Source: Isoetes taiwanensis (lineage: Eukaryota > Streptophyta > Lycopodiopsida > Isoetales > Isoetaceae). Taken from it: a DNA stretch of 64,000 nt. The notes under the pieces are model-generated. The model made no database searches, was not told where the DNA came from, and was given only the letters and a program-made list of their open reading frames with translations. Position numbers and translations under genes: made by a program. The stretch spans positions 14,122,738 through 14,186,737 of the forward strand of contig JAJEKV010000035.1 of assembly GCA_021234155.1 (NCBI GenBank), written 5' to 3'. Positions 47,637 through 57,353 of the stretch are shown here, piece after piece (the stretch's first letter is position 1; every line of letters begins with the position of its first letter).

Positions 47637-47965
47637 ACAATTGGTCTCAGGAAAATTGCTATGCAGATTTGAACTGTTTTCCAAATGTTCAAGTTCCTTT
47701 AGAAGTTCATGGCATTCCTGATTATAGTCTATGGAATTCATAGAGCCTAAGCATTCTAGGGTTCTTGTTCTAAGCCACTTACAGCTAGATTACACATTGT
47801 ATTTAAGAGCTAGACTTACACCATTGTCATTTGGAGCTACACTATGTAGGATGATTGATTGGCTTGCATGATTACATTGACATATTAGGTCCCTTGTTAA
47901 CATTTGTATCGAAGACATTTGTTCTTAGTTTGCGGCACTAATTTCAAATGCTTGGGATACTAAAA
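47637..47965 (+). pseudogene. partial ERF duplicate, right piece
   Basis: Continues the ERF C-terminus (GCTATGCAGATTTGAACTG, TTCAAGTTCCTTTAGAAGTT, ATTATAGTCTATGGAA) to a stop and then the 3' UTR to about 47960 (GCACTAATTTCAAATG). Compared with 45532-45750 there are a few substitutions and a small insertion in the UTR. Confidence 0.85.
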
Positions 47966-48844
47966 CTGTGAAAGTAGCATAAGCTTCATAAAGACCTAGT
48001 TCAGAGTCTATAGCTTCAATAACAATGCATTCTAATCTACAAATGCTCATTTTTCTTTATGGACAAATATTTTTCATATGATAAACCGATCCAAGGAAGC
48101 ATAATCTGCAACTCTTTCAGAATAACATGTTCAAATCTTACAGCTACATATTTTCTTTATGGCAAATATTTTTTCTTATCATATATCTGGGGACAATATG
48201 GTATTTGGGTCACCATTTTTGGTGTTGGGTTAATTTAGTGATGCCTGGCAAAAATTCATTGCAGAATGGTTCGTGTCAGTGTTAAGGAAATTCCCCAGAA
48301 GGCAATATTGCTATCGTCCATGTGGACAAGAACCCCGTCCTATGTGGCAATCCGTCGGATTCACTGCCGCCAATTTTTTGCCCATTTTCGGATTTCCCCA
48401 TCCCGAAGAACGGTGGCCAATATTTATGGCTTCTTCTAAGCACACATTCTTAGAGGATTTTCTAAGAATCCGTTTTTTCCAAGGTGCCAAGGCATGTCCT
48501 TTAAGAATCAATTTTCAAGAGTTATACTTTGAGATCCGTCTCAAGGCAAGTACTTATGTTCTTTGGAATCGTCTTTGTGGTTTTCTTCGATCTCTTTTTT
48601 TTTAGAAAGAAAGAAAGAAAGAAAGATTATATTAACGTCTATGAGAGACCGCTTGGGTCTATGAGACTAAATATACATCAATCATGTCCAGCTAGGGATG
48701 CATTTGCAGCCACCTAGAGATATTGCATAAAAAAAGAAAAAGAAAACTAAAACAATGAAATTAAGAAACTTTTGTCTTCTTGGCCACGGGCTCAAAGTAT
48801 AAAGTGATGCCAAACTTGTTTTCTCTTTTGAAGGACTGCTTATG
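47966..48844. other. no gene recognised
   Basis: A 110-codon ORF (48273-48605) has no domain. (AAAG)5 microsatellite at about 48604-48625. The rest is AT-rich. Confidence 0.35.
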
Positions 48845-49355
48845 TTTTTTTTTTTTTTTTTTTTACTGTCCACTTTCTTCTTTTAGACACTTTCATGGTT
48901 ATTCCTTTTGAGATTGGATGAGATGGTCCGAGAAGAGAACTTGACTTCCATTTATTGTCATTATCATCTCCAAATAGAAAGAGAGTGATCAGTCTTTGTG
49001 TAGGATCATTTTCATGTCCCACTCTTCCCCTAGCTTGCTCTTTCAATAGATTTTTTCTACGCACAATCACTTGGTGAAGGAAAATAGCTATACATTTTTG
49101 GTCCTCATCGGCGATCAGTTTGAAGGGGGGTAGGTATAGGCAATGGAATTTGCCTCCCATTTCATAATAGACTGGACATGTGAAGATAATATGTTCCTCG
49201 GACTCAATTACATTCAAATGATACAGTCTGCAGCTCCTCTTCGAGCGCTCCACCTTGGGTCTACTAGCACGACCAGCTTCAATCTCAAGCTGATGGGATG
49301 AGACCCTGAGCTGACCAATAGCATGTCTCACTTTATGTGCAAGGTGAATATTCAA
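48840..49355 (-). pseudogene. LINE ORF2 C-terminal zinc-knuckle domain
   Basis: 171-codon frame. RLYHLNVIESEEHIIFTCPVY follows the CxxC---E-E-H--F-CP-Y pattern found at the end of many LINE ORF2 proteins, with the first Cys pair reduced to one Cys. The Lys run at its end is just the poly(A) tail read as codons. Confidence 0.7.
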
Positions 49356-49899
49356 ATATCCTGGTCGCTAGATGAAACCATCTTCATTGAACTCAAGGAA
49401 GTGATCTTTGTAAAATTGCATCTTGGTAGGAAGATCACTTGGAGTTAACCATGTTTTTGATATGTATGAAATTTCCAGATCGTGCCGTATGAGCTAGTTC
49501 TTATCTTTTTCAATATGTTGAAAGGGAGGCAGGTTTCCCAAGCCAAATCCTAAAGAGGCAGCCCATTGCGATGCCCTTGCGTACCAACATTCCTACACTC
49601 CCTTTTCAGCCAAATCTTTTGAACTCTTGAGAGCAATCCATGGAAGCCTGCATTGGCCCTGCTGCAGACCCGAGTTGGTGCACTTTGTGCAAAAAGGAGA
49701 CTAACTGGAATGCTGCATCCACTTATAGGGGAGTGGCTAAAAATTCTGCCAATATGATTGGATGCAGCACAGATGCTTTGCTCATAATCATTTTGGACAA
49801 AAAATAGATTTGCAGTCTTGATTTGCAGTCTATCTATATGACCCTATTCTTTGGCTCCATCGCCCACATCAAAGCTCCGTATAGAACAGCTGGTCTAAC

Positions 49900-50889
49900 T
49901 AAGGTATTGAAAAGATGAAGCTTTGCTGGAACATCCTAAAAATCCGCTTTGAAACATTTATTTTCTAGCATTGCAAGCGAGGCATATCCCTTTTGTGAGT
50001 CTTCCATATGTTGTATCTTTCATGCTAAAGACGAGACACTTAAATTGCGCACCCAAATAAGTATAATGAGAGACCACTTCCACTTGTTTATTCATGAAAA
50101 AGAAGATGCTGTGATGCATGAAAGCACGTGATGTGTTGAAAATCATCATCTTTGTTTTGTCCATATTCACTTTAACCTCCCTTTGAGCACAAAATTTCTC
50201 AAGTGTCAATAGATGATGCTGAAGGCCTTCAGGGGAAGAGGATATAAGTACCACATCATCCGCGTATAGAAGAAGAGATATGCATTCATGAGCTAATCAT
50301 TTCTAAGCACCACTACGAAGCTTTTTAGCTCGTCAATGTACAAACTGAAGAGTGTAGGAAATAAGGGACAACCCTGTTTGGCTGCTTATGTCATCCGACC
50401 AGTCCCCGGGCACTTTAATTCTTCCTAAAACATTTTCATAGAGCATCAAAAGGGCCCATATGACTTGATGCAATAATCCCAATTCAGTAAGTCTATAAAA
50501 CAGGTGTTCCGAGGGACTGTATCAAAAGCTTTGTGGAAATCCACAAAGCAGCAATAAACTTTTGTTTTCTTTGCTTTAGCTTCCTCAATGATAGACCGCA
50601 AGGTAAAGATATGATCTATTGTTAAAAAAATTCTCTTAAAACCGGCCTGACCCTTTGCTCTAAGGAGGTTTATCTCCGCGTGTTCACTGATAATCAAGTC
50701 CAATGCACATCCATATGATCTTGCCATGACATGCCCAATCATTATAAGGCAGTAGTTGTTTGGATTCATTTGATCTCCAACCTTAAAAATTGGTTTGATG
50801 ATATTAATAGTCCATACTTTTGGAAAGCTTGAGCATATTATCTCATTGAATAAATCTGCCACAATAGCTGCAAGGGTATCCACTCTATG
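49900..50889 (-). pseudogene. LINE reverse transcriptase, broken
   Basis: The frame 50446-50883 carries the N-terminal RT boxes: FPKVWTINIIKPIFKVGD, NPNNYCLIMI, KGQAGFKRIFLTIDHIFTL and VYCCFVDFHKAFDTVPR. The catalytic YADD box (LLLYADDVVLISSS) is at about 50230-50280 and continues in the frame 49958-50254 with LTLEKFCAQREVKVNMDKTK and YTYLGAQF. These are RT motifs 1-7 of the L1-like group. A region near 50290-50440 between the two frames is degraded. Confidence 0.88.
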
Positions 50890-51452
50890 GATCAGAAATT
50901 TAGCCTGCAGATCCTCACATTTCTTTTGCTTTTCAAGTGTTCAATTTGCTTATAGCTTCTCGGATAAGGGAAGTGGAGAAAAGAGAGGAGGATTGGGGCC
51001 GGGGCTATAGTTGGATGAACCCGGACAATGTTGTATCCCATTGTAAATGACAAGATTATGCATCTGTCCAAATTCCAAAGGGAAGTGCCCATTTCTAGTA
51101 ATCTCCACATTATCATCACCGACTTTTCATATAGTATGAGTTTTAGCAGTGAGGATGGCAGTAAGACAGATCACCTTCAAAATCTACCAAATGAACTTGG
51201 GCATCTGTTGTTCTCGCATTAAAATCAACCATGAGCAGGATTTTGCTTGCTTAAAGAATTCAATGATATCATCAAATAAAGCCATGTATGGAGAGGTTCC
51301 TTCTTGGATATCCACATCAGCATTCTCAGAATTATGAGGGGGGAGTAGCAGGCAACAATATATAAGTAATCTCCTGGAGAGGTTTTTATCTTGACCCACA
51401 AAAACCTTGCTGCTTCATCCTTTTTCACTATGGAAATGATTCCTTATAATTC
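50890..51452 (-). pseudogene. LINE endonuclease, decayed
   Basis: RFLWVKIKTSPGDYLYIVACYSP at about 51340-51410, then EGTSPYMALFDDIIEFFKQA and SWLILMR, continue the exonuclease/endonuclease/phosphatase fold (W-K----L-I-CYSP, L---I). Frames alternate. This enzyme nicks target DNA to prime reverse transcription. Confidence 0.55.
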
Positions 51453-52110
51453 TTATTTGTAGAGGAATGCTACCCCTCCTGATCCCCGTTTACCTTTCTT
51501 CATGCTTCTGTAGACTGAGTCCCAAGTGTAACCCGACACATCTGGGAGACCAGTTTCTGTTGTTTCATCTATGAAGATTTTGGGAACTGTTGCAAGTTTT
51601 CTCCTATTCTTGAGGGCATTCAATCTACCTTTCAAGGTCATAAACTTAATAATTAAAGGCTGTCCTCTTGGGTTGCCTTTGTTTACACTCCATGCAGCTT
51701 CAATTTTATGATCAGAGATGCCTAAAGTATTGGTCACAAACTCAGTTGCCGCATCGATGGGATCAATGGTCATGTCAAGCCCAAGGACTCTGCTAAAATC
51801 TTGTACTCGCTTCATTTCTTAGGCTTTAGCTTTATTTCTTATGGGAGTTCCATTATCGCAGTTTTGTTCTTGCTAGAGTCTGATGCATGGATGTCTCATA
51901 TTTGTTCTGGTCATGCATTTTGGCTTTGTTCAGGGCAGTATTTAGAAAGAAAATCCCATTTGAATGGTTATTTCTTAAAGAGATTTAGGTTTTGGGCTAT
52001 GATTCGTCTTACAAATCTAGCTTTCTATTTTGACTTGATTATTTGCAGATCTAACTTTTCCATTATCTTTTTTAAGATTTCTGTATACATCCAAAAATGT
52101 TGCTTTGCTA
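51453..52110 (-). pseudogene. LINE ORF1 C-terminal domain joined to endonuclease start
   Basis: The 120-codon frame ends 51453. Its first 75 residues (VTNTLGISDHKIEAAW, PRGQPLIIKFMTLKGRLNAL, KIFIDE) follow the layout of the L1 ORF1 Transposase_22-type C-terminal RNA-binding domain (PR-IIVKF, R--L, IFI-ED). The rest, TETGLPDVSGYTWDSVYR and GKRGSGGVAFLYK, is the endonuclease segment (ET-LP---GY-W-S--R, GGVA). The two are normally on separate ORFs, so a deletion has fused them in frame. Upstream to about 52110 the minus strand still shows broken ORF1 text (Lys/Ile/Leu-rich, coiled-coil-like). Confidence 0.6.
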
Positions 52111-52125
52111 GATTGGATTTAGTTA

Positions 52126-53455
52126 AGAATAGAATAGAATAGAATAGAATAGAATAGAATTTTTAGCGTCCACGGAGATCGATTGGCCTATGGGACCCAA
52201 ACAAAAAAAGAGAGCAGCAAGCGTATTACTGACAGGATTAAAAAACCCTCGTCCCGAAGGGTTTTCGAGGGAAAAAACCTTAGCACTAATAAGTATGCTG
52301 GCACGCTGTACAATTGTATAGGACAGTTCAATATCATCTCGGAGGACACAACTGCGTTTGTGCATCCATAACCTCCTGGAGGTATGACCCCAACAAACCC
52401 ATTGATTCCGTAGTCAATAACTGATGCAACGGCTGGCCAGGCACTAGTAATCGAACATATTGCTCTCGGATATGGGCAAACGCTGGGCAGATCTGGAGGG
52501 CATGACATTCATCCTCAATGGCGCCCTGGTGGCAACACTGGCAAAGCCTTTGCTCTCGTGCTTCCCGAGCCCAACGTCTTGTTTCAATGCAGAGGCGATG
52601 TGCACCTGTGCGAATGGAAGCTATAAGTCTGCGCTTTTTCATGGGCAGATGGGTGTACAAGTACTGGTGTGGGCCTCTCGTGAGCCTAGGATTGACTTGC
52701 TGGTGATAGTGTGCCAGCTTAACGTGCGTCAGAGCATCTGCATCCCAGAGCTTGCGAAGGAAAGTAGCATCTAGGTACAGCTTAAGTGCCTTGTGATCTT
52801 TCTTTGTCCTTACATGTACGCATCTGTTTGCCTGTACACCCCAGCGTGAGAACCACTGAGCTTGCTTGTTCTTCCAGCAGGATTTCAGGCATTGGGGACC
52901 CATCGCCATGGCCAAAGCAAGGTTGAGCAAACGTGTATCAGCCATAGCGACCACCTTCTGGAAGTAAATGATATGGCGTTCCAATGCAACCCGTTGAAGG
53001 GGTAGAAAACCTGTCTCCTGGAGCAGGATCTGGTATGGAACTGTGGACTTCACCCCAAGGGCTCGTGCCAAGAAGGCCTTCTACACCTGCTCGAGGTCAT
53101 TCCAGGTGTTGAGGGATATCACCGGACCCCACACTTCTGCCCCATACAAAAGGACTGACTCGACCAAGGCCCGGAACAAGTGTGACTAGTGGCCCCAGGC
53201 ATACAACTCTGCCTTGTGGCTGTTGTTCTGCATGGCATATAGTGCTTTTCAACCCGCTGTGACCCACAACTTGATGGCAGCATCCCAATGGGTGGTAGTT
53301 GAGAACTCGATCCCCAAGTACTTGTAGGTCGGAGCCACCTCTACATCTTGTCCCTGGTAAGTGAATGAGGGAAGCGGATGATGAAACTAGCAGCACCCTA
53401 GGGAAAAATAATGTGTCAATTTGTTTTCTTGCAGGTTTAGAAGTAGCCACCATAG
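52126..53455 (-). mobile_element. 5'-truncated LINE with (ATTCT)n tail, minus strand
   Basis: The 3' end has seven AGAAT units on the plus strand (52126-52160). The 3' UTR has a hairpin-like CCCTCG...CGAGGG segment (52248-52273). Coding homology begins abruptly at about 53455, so the RT core is missing, as expected for a truncated insertion. A second copy of the same family is split by the gypsy element at 25.2/38.5 kb. Confidence 0.8.
52334..53455 (-). pseudogene. LINE ORF2 C-terminal part
   Basis: The open frame 52334-53071 (245 codons) and broken text upstream give, in order: YKYLGIEFSTTTHWDAAIK, YAMQNNSHKAELYAW, LFRALVESVLLYGAEVWGP, a TAG stop near 53080 at a likely Gln codon, ARALGVKSTVPYQILLQETG, RLIASIRTGAHRL, then CQCCHQGAIEDECHALQICP (a CCHC knuckle). 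This is the region downstream of the RT palm, up to the C-terminal knuckle. The last open frame is notably intact compared with other elements here. Confidence 0.8.
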
Positions 53456-53459
53456 TTGA

Positions 53460-55130
53460 GCAGATACAAAAAATTAACTTGAGATGATGTATCCTCTTGG
53501 TATCCTTGCATTGGAAAAGATTACAATCTCTTTATTTTTGTCGTTGAATATAGAGATTGATCGTATGCTTTTCTTCTCAAAAATGGTCTGCTCCTGGTTC
53601 TTTAAAACAATGTTTTTTGTTCAAATTGGATCTCTTTAAAATAAGGTTTAATTCTGCTTTTTTATCGCAGTGTCCACTGTCTGATCCTGTTGAGTGTTGG
53701 GAGTAGTTTGATGCTATTGGTGTTCAAATTGGCATACTCTAATTTAACTTATATTTTAAATTATGTGAGATTTGCTTTTGAGTATGACAGTACAAGTAAA
53801 AATGTTGGAAGTACATGTTCCTCAACACTAGAACCTGCAACACTACATAAATTTTAGTGCATGTTCTGGTTTGAATATTAGATGTAGGAAGCTTCCGGAT
53901 GAATCTTGTAAATTTCGAATGCTCTGAAACTCAATAGGAATTTTTCCTAGAAGGGAACCCCAACACTGGTTCGTGTCTACCATTCCGCATGTCCACCAGA
54001 GAAATAAGTTTTCGCATGTTTTTTCTTGTTGCCTAATGGCAAATCTACCAGATTAATACTGGATCGTTGGCCTGGCGTCGGATGTGCGAGCTCTTGAGGA
54101 TGGATCAAGAGCTCTTGACGGTTGTGGCTTTTTTTGTCGTCCTATCCATATAGTTATCTTGCTCCCCATCGCCCTTCTTGTGCCAGATCTGACACTGGAA
54201 TTGCAACTAAAAAGAAATTCTTGAAACAAAAAAGGGACCAGCATTTCCAAAATGGTCGTAAGAAGTTGCAACTCACGAATAGGGTTTTTGGAAAGACATG
54301 AACGTGATTTTTTCATTGAACCAGTAGGTCGAACACTTGTTCGGAATGCTGGATAAAACCTCAAGATTGCAAGGTAAATTCAGGCTCAAAAGATTATCCA
54401 CATGTCACAGTATGATTTACTCTGAGGACAAAATTGCTCCTAGCCAAACTCTACGTCTCCTACAAATACCATGTTGTGGATTTTAAGGAATTCGATCCCA
54501 TGTTTGCAACTCGCTCTCGGCCTTCCGTCGATCGCGGGCCCCTCCCTTCATTGCAAAGTGTAGTCTCAAATGTCTTAAACCCATACATCTTCCATTTTAA
54601 TGACTAATACTTTGATTTCACCACTACAAGCAGAGAAGAGGTCTAGATAGGAGGTCTAGCCAAGCTTATATTTCAATAGCCATGTGTATTGATGGCATTC
54701 ATTAACATAGCCATGTGGAACAATGAATTTAAATGTGTCTGGCAGGTTGTAAGTTAATTAGTTGTCCATGTCAACTAAATTTAATTTGGCCATTAGATCT
54801 GTTAATTTATGCATCCACGGCAAGAAAATTTCAAAACCCTCTAGGGAGGCAAAAAAAAAAAGGAAAAGGAGCTCTACCTTCTTGGATAGCGGCTGCTCCA
54901 ATCCTACCTATAGCATATATCAGCAAGACCTCAAATGGAACAATGCTTTTCGATTTCTTTCTTTTGGCAACAAATGCATTTTGTTATTCAATAAAAAAAA
55001 TCATTTGTTTAGCTTGAATACGATATCTTTTCACTGCTCTAGCCCTTTTGCATTGCTTATTCAAGCATTTCATTCAAAACAGCATGTAGAAGCTCTAATC
55101 TCTATTATTGGACTAGTCTAAGAGGTAATC
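53460..55130. other. no gene recognised
   Basis: Short ORFs only. The piece 54733-55121 has two overlapping frames without domains. Confidence 0.35.
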
Positions 55131-55135
55131 TGCAT

Positions 55136-55690
55136 TTGCATATCCTACCAAATTCGATCGATCCGTGTAGTAGATCGAGATTCTTGAGCAAGATGCGCAT
55201 GCATGCATTGCATGCATTTTTGGACTGCTTACCCCAGTGGGAGATCACTATTTATTGCAGAGTTATTCATCGGTGCTTTCTTTTATTTCTGTTCTATGAT
55301 CTCATGCAAAGGAGGGGCTTCTTCTTGTAGGGATTGACCTTTCTTGGCAGTTCTTATCCTATTTCTAACCTCGTCTATCTTAACCTTTTTGTCCGGCATG
55401 GGACAATCCTTGGGCCTTCGCCTCAAATCTAGTTGGAAGTTTTCTGGTATGGGGATGTTGTTGTTTCATGCGTGTCGCAGCACGAGAATCTGATCGATCT
55501 GTGTAGCGAATCTAGATTCTCGAGCAAGACAAGCATGCATGCATTGCATGCATTTCAGGCATTTTTTGACTGCTTATCCCATTGGGAGACCGTTATTTAT
55601 TGCAGAGTTCTTCATTGGTTCCATCGATGCTTTCTCATCTCTCAGCAGTTTCCATTGATTTCCACCCACCCTCCCTCCCTCCCTTAATTT
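55136..55690 (+). repeat. tandem duplication with palindromic CATGCATG cores
   Basis: Two copies about 337 bp apart share GATCGATC(C/T)GTGTAG, GAGCAAGA, CATGCATGCATTGCATGCAT (55198-55217 and 55535-55554), GACTGCTTA, TTATTTATTGCAGAGTT and CATCG. The core is an RY-type (CATGCATG) near-palindrome, a possible binding site for B3 factors. A third copy lies at 18838-18965. Confidence 0.7.
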
Positions 55691-55929
55691 TGTTGTATAT
55701 GTGATGATGTTTGTTGAAAATTGTCGCGTGGCATGCATGAGTAGCCCCTCCCTCGCTTTTTGTGGTTTTATGGCATGCCATGCCTAAATAGCCTTTCGCT
55801 TTTCGAGGCTGTTTTTCACTATTGTGTTTTTTTCGTATTGGTGATGTGCAGATGCAATAGTGGTGCGCGACTTCGGTTTTCTCCATGAAGCGTGGGGTTT
55901 TTTATGGGAGCATTTAGCAGCCTTGCATT

Positions 55930-56130
55930 TTTCTAAGCCCCTTGTGCGGAGCTTATCGCTAGGGTTTTTCCTCAACGCCCCAAAAGAGTAAGGTTTTTAA
56001 TCCCCGCGATAAGTTCTCAACAGGTACACTAGTCAACAACTGTAGCAAACAATTTTATGTTTGGGGTTCAGGTTTTTTGGTATGTTTTTTCCTTATGTTT
56101 GATAATCCCTATGTTTTTTCATTTTTAGCA
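55930..56130 (+). repeat. dispersed repeat shared with 22.98-23.14 kb
   Basis: Starts AGCTTATCGCTAGGG and contains CCCGCGATAAG (the two can pair), ACACTAGTCAAC and CCCTATGTTTT. It lies just before the CACTA-like element. Confidence 0.5.
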
Positions 56131-56707
56131 AGATGGGATAGTGCAGGATCTTACTATGGAGAATGATTCACAAGAAATTTGTAACAAGTATGCCGATGTC
56201 ACATTCCTCTTTCTTGTATAGACAATCTTCAGAATGCAAAGCTTCTTCTTGATACTTTTTCTTTAGTCACTACAAAAAAGTGCTCAAATCCCCTGGAAAA
56301 TCCCCCATTGAGGAACTGGGGGACTCGAGAGCAATGGGTTGTTTTCTTGGCAATGGGGAATTTTAGAACAAAAGGGTATATCCTACTAGGGAAGATTAGT
56401 AGAAACATGGGATTCATGAACAAAGAGGGCATATCCTAACTGGGGAAATTAGAAGCTAAGGGGGAAGATGAGTAGAAACAGGGGATACTTGAATAAAAGG
56501 GGTATATCCTAATGGGGGAAATTAGTAGAAGTAGGGGATTGCAAATGCATATTGGGGTATTTTCAAGAAACGGGGATTAGGTCAAAAGAGAATTTGCAAA
56601 TAGATTGGGGTATTTTTGAGAAAGGAGCATTGGTTCAAAAAGGGAATTACCACATAATAGAGGAATTATAGTTGAATCCAAGGAATAGTGTACTTTAAAT
56701 TAAAAAG

Positions 56708-57246
56708 AATTTTATAGTTGTATATTAGCTATTCAAGTCGTTTTGCATTTTCTAACATAATTAACTCTGAATGAATCAAACCTAACCAAGGAAAGGGGTG
56801 TTTTTAATTAAAAGGAAAAGACGGTTGTCTAATCCAGCCCTTCCCTCCATTAGTATCGTGACACTTGTCGCATCTTCTTGCCTTGAAAATCGTGCAATCA
56901 TCTTACTCGTCATTCTGCGTTTTTTATCCCCCTTTATTTTTCACCTAGTATTTTGCTCACTTTGCCACGTGGTGGCACTGGATTGGGCACAGCTGTCTTT
57001 TCCGTCAGGGCAAAGGCCTATGGGTGATTTTCTAGCCGGTCAAGGTAGCCTCCACTCTTCTCACATCGTCCGCCTTTCTTGGCCAGAAAAGGCGGACGAT
57101 GGGCGGAGCACGGACCCTAGGGGCAAAATGACTTGAGTAGCGCGCATACATCCTAGGGGCAACTCTAGGGACATACGGAATTTTGTAGTTGTATGCTAGC
57201 TACTCCGAACATAAATTACATTTAATTTATTTGGAATAAATAAAAC
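56708..57246 (+). repeat. direct repeats inside the CACTA-like element
   Basis: GAATTTTATAGTTGTAT plus TTAGCTA (56709-56735) and a following AT-rich block recur as GAATTTTGTAGTTGTAT plus CTAGCTA (57178-57205), about 470 bp apart. The DNA between is GC-richer and may be a nested insertion. Confidence 0.5.
57064..57101. other. perfect 14-bp-stem hairpin
   Basis: CATCGTCCGCCTTT (57064-57077) and AAAGGCGGACGATG (57088-57101) are exact inverted repeats around a 10-nt loop, inside the CACTA-like element. Confidence 0.85.
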
Positions 57247-57298
57247 GTAATCAAATATGTAATTGTCTTTATGTCTTCATTTTTTTGTCTCCTCGACG

Positions 57299-57353
57299 AT
57301 GGCAGGCAGCCCCTGTAACAAGCTGGAGCAGCCTGTTTTTCTTCGGCGCTCAG
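57299..57353 (+). CDS. exon-like start in the CACTA-like element
   Basis: ATG followed by 18 codons (MAGSPCNKLEQPVFLRRSG with the last codon split) and a strong donor, CTCAG|GTAAAT. It could be the first exon of an element gene or a captured host exon. No partner exon was identified. Confidence 0.25.

Larger units (their letters stand above)
48845..52125 (-). mobile_element. L1-like LINE, minus strand, poly(A)-tailed
   Basis: The run of about 20 T at 48845-48864 is the poly(A) tail of a minus-strand element. Reading leftwards from about 52125, the order is ORF1 remnant, endonuclease remnant, reverse transcriptase, zinc-knuckle end. Its 5' side meets the 3' pentamer tail of the next LINE at 52126. 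Frames are broken, so it is inactive. No target duplication was found. Confidence 0.8.

Noticed and set aside
48604-48864. AAAG microsatellite and poly(T) considered as a single low-complexity element
   Set aside because: The poly(T) is explained as the tail of the minus-strand LINE; the AAAG run is separate.
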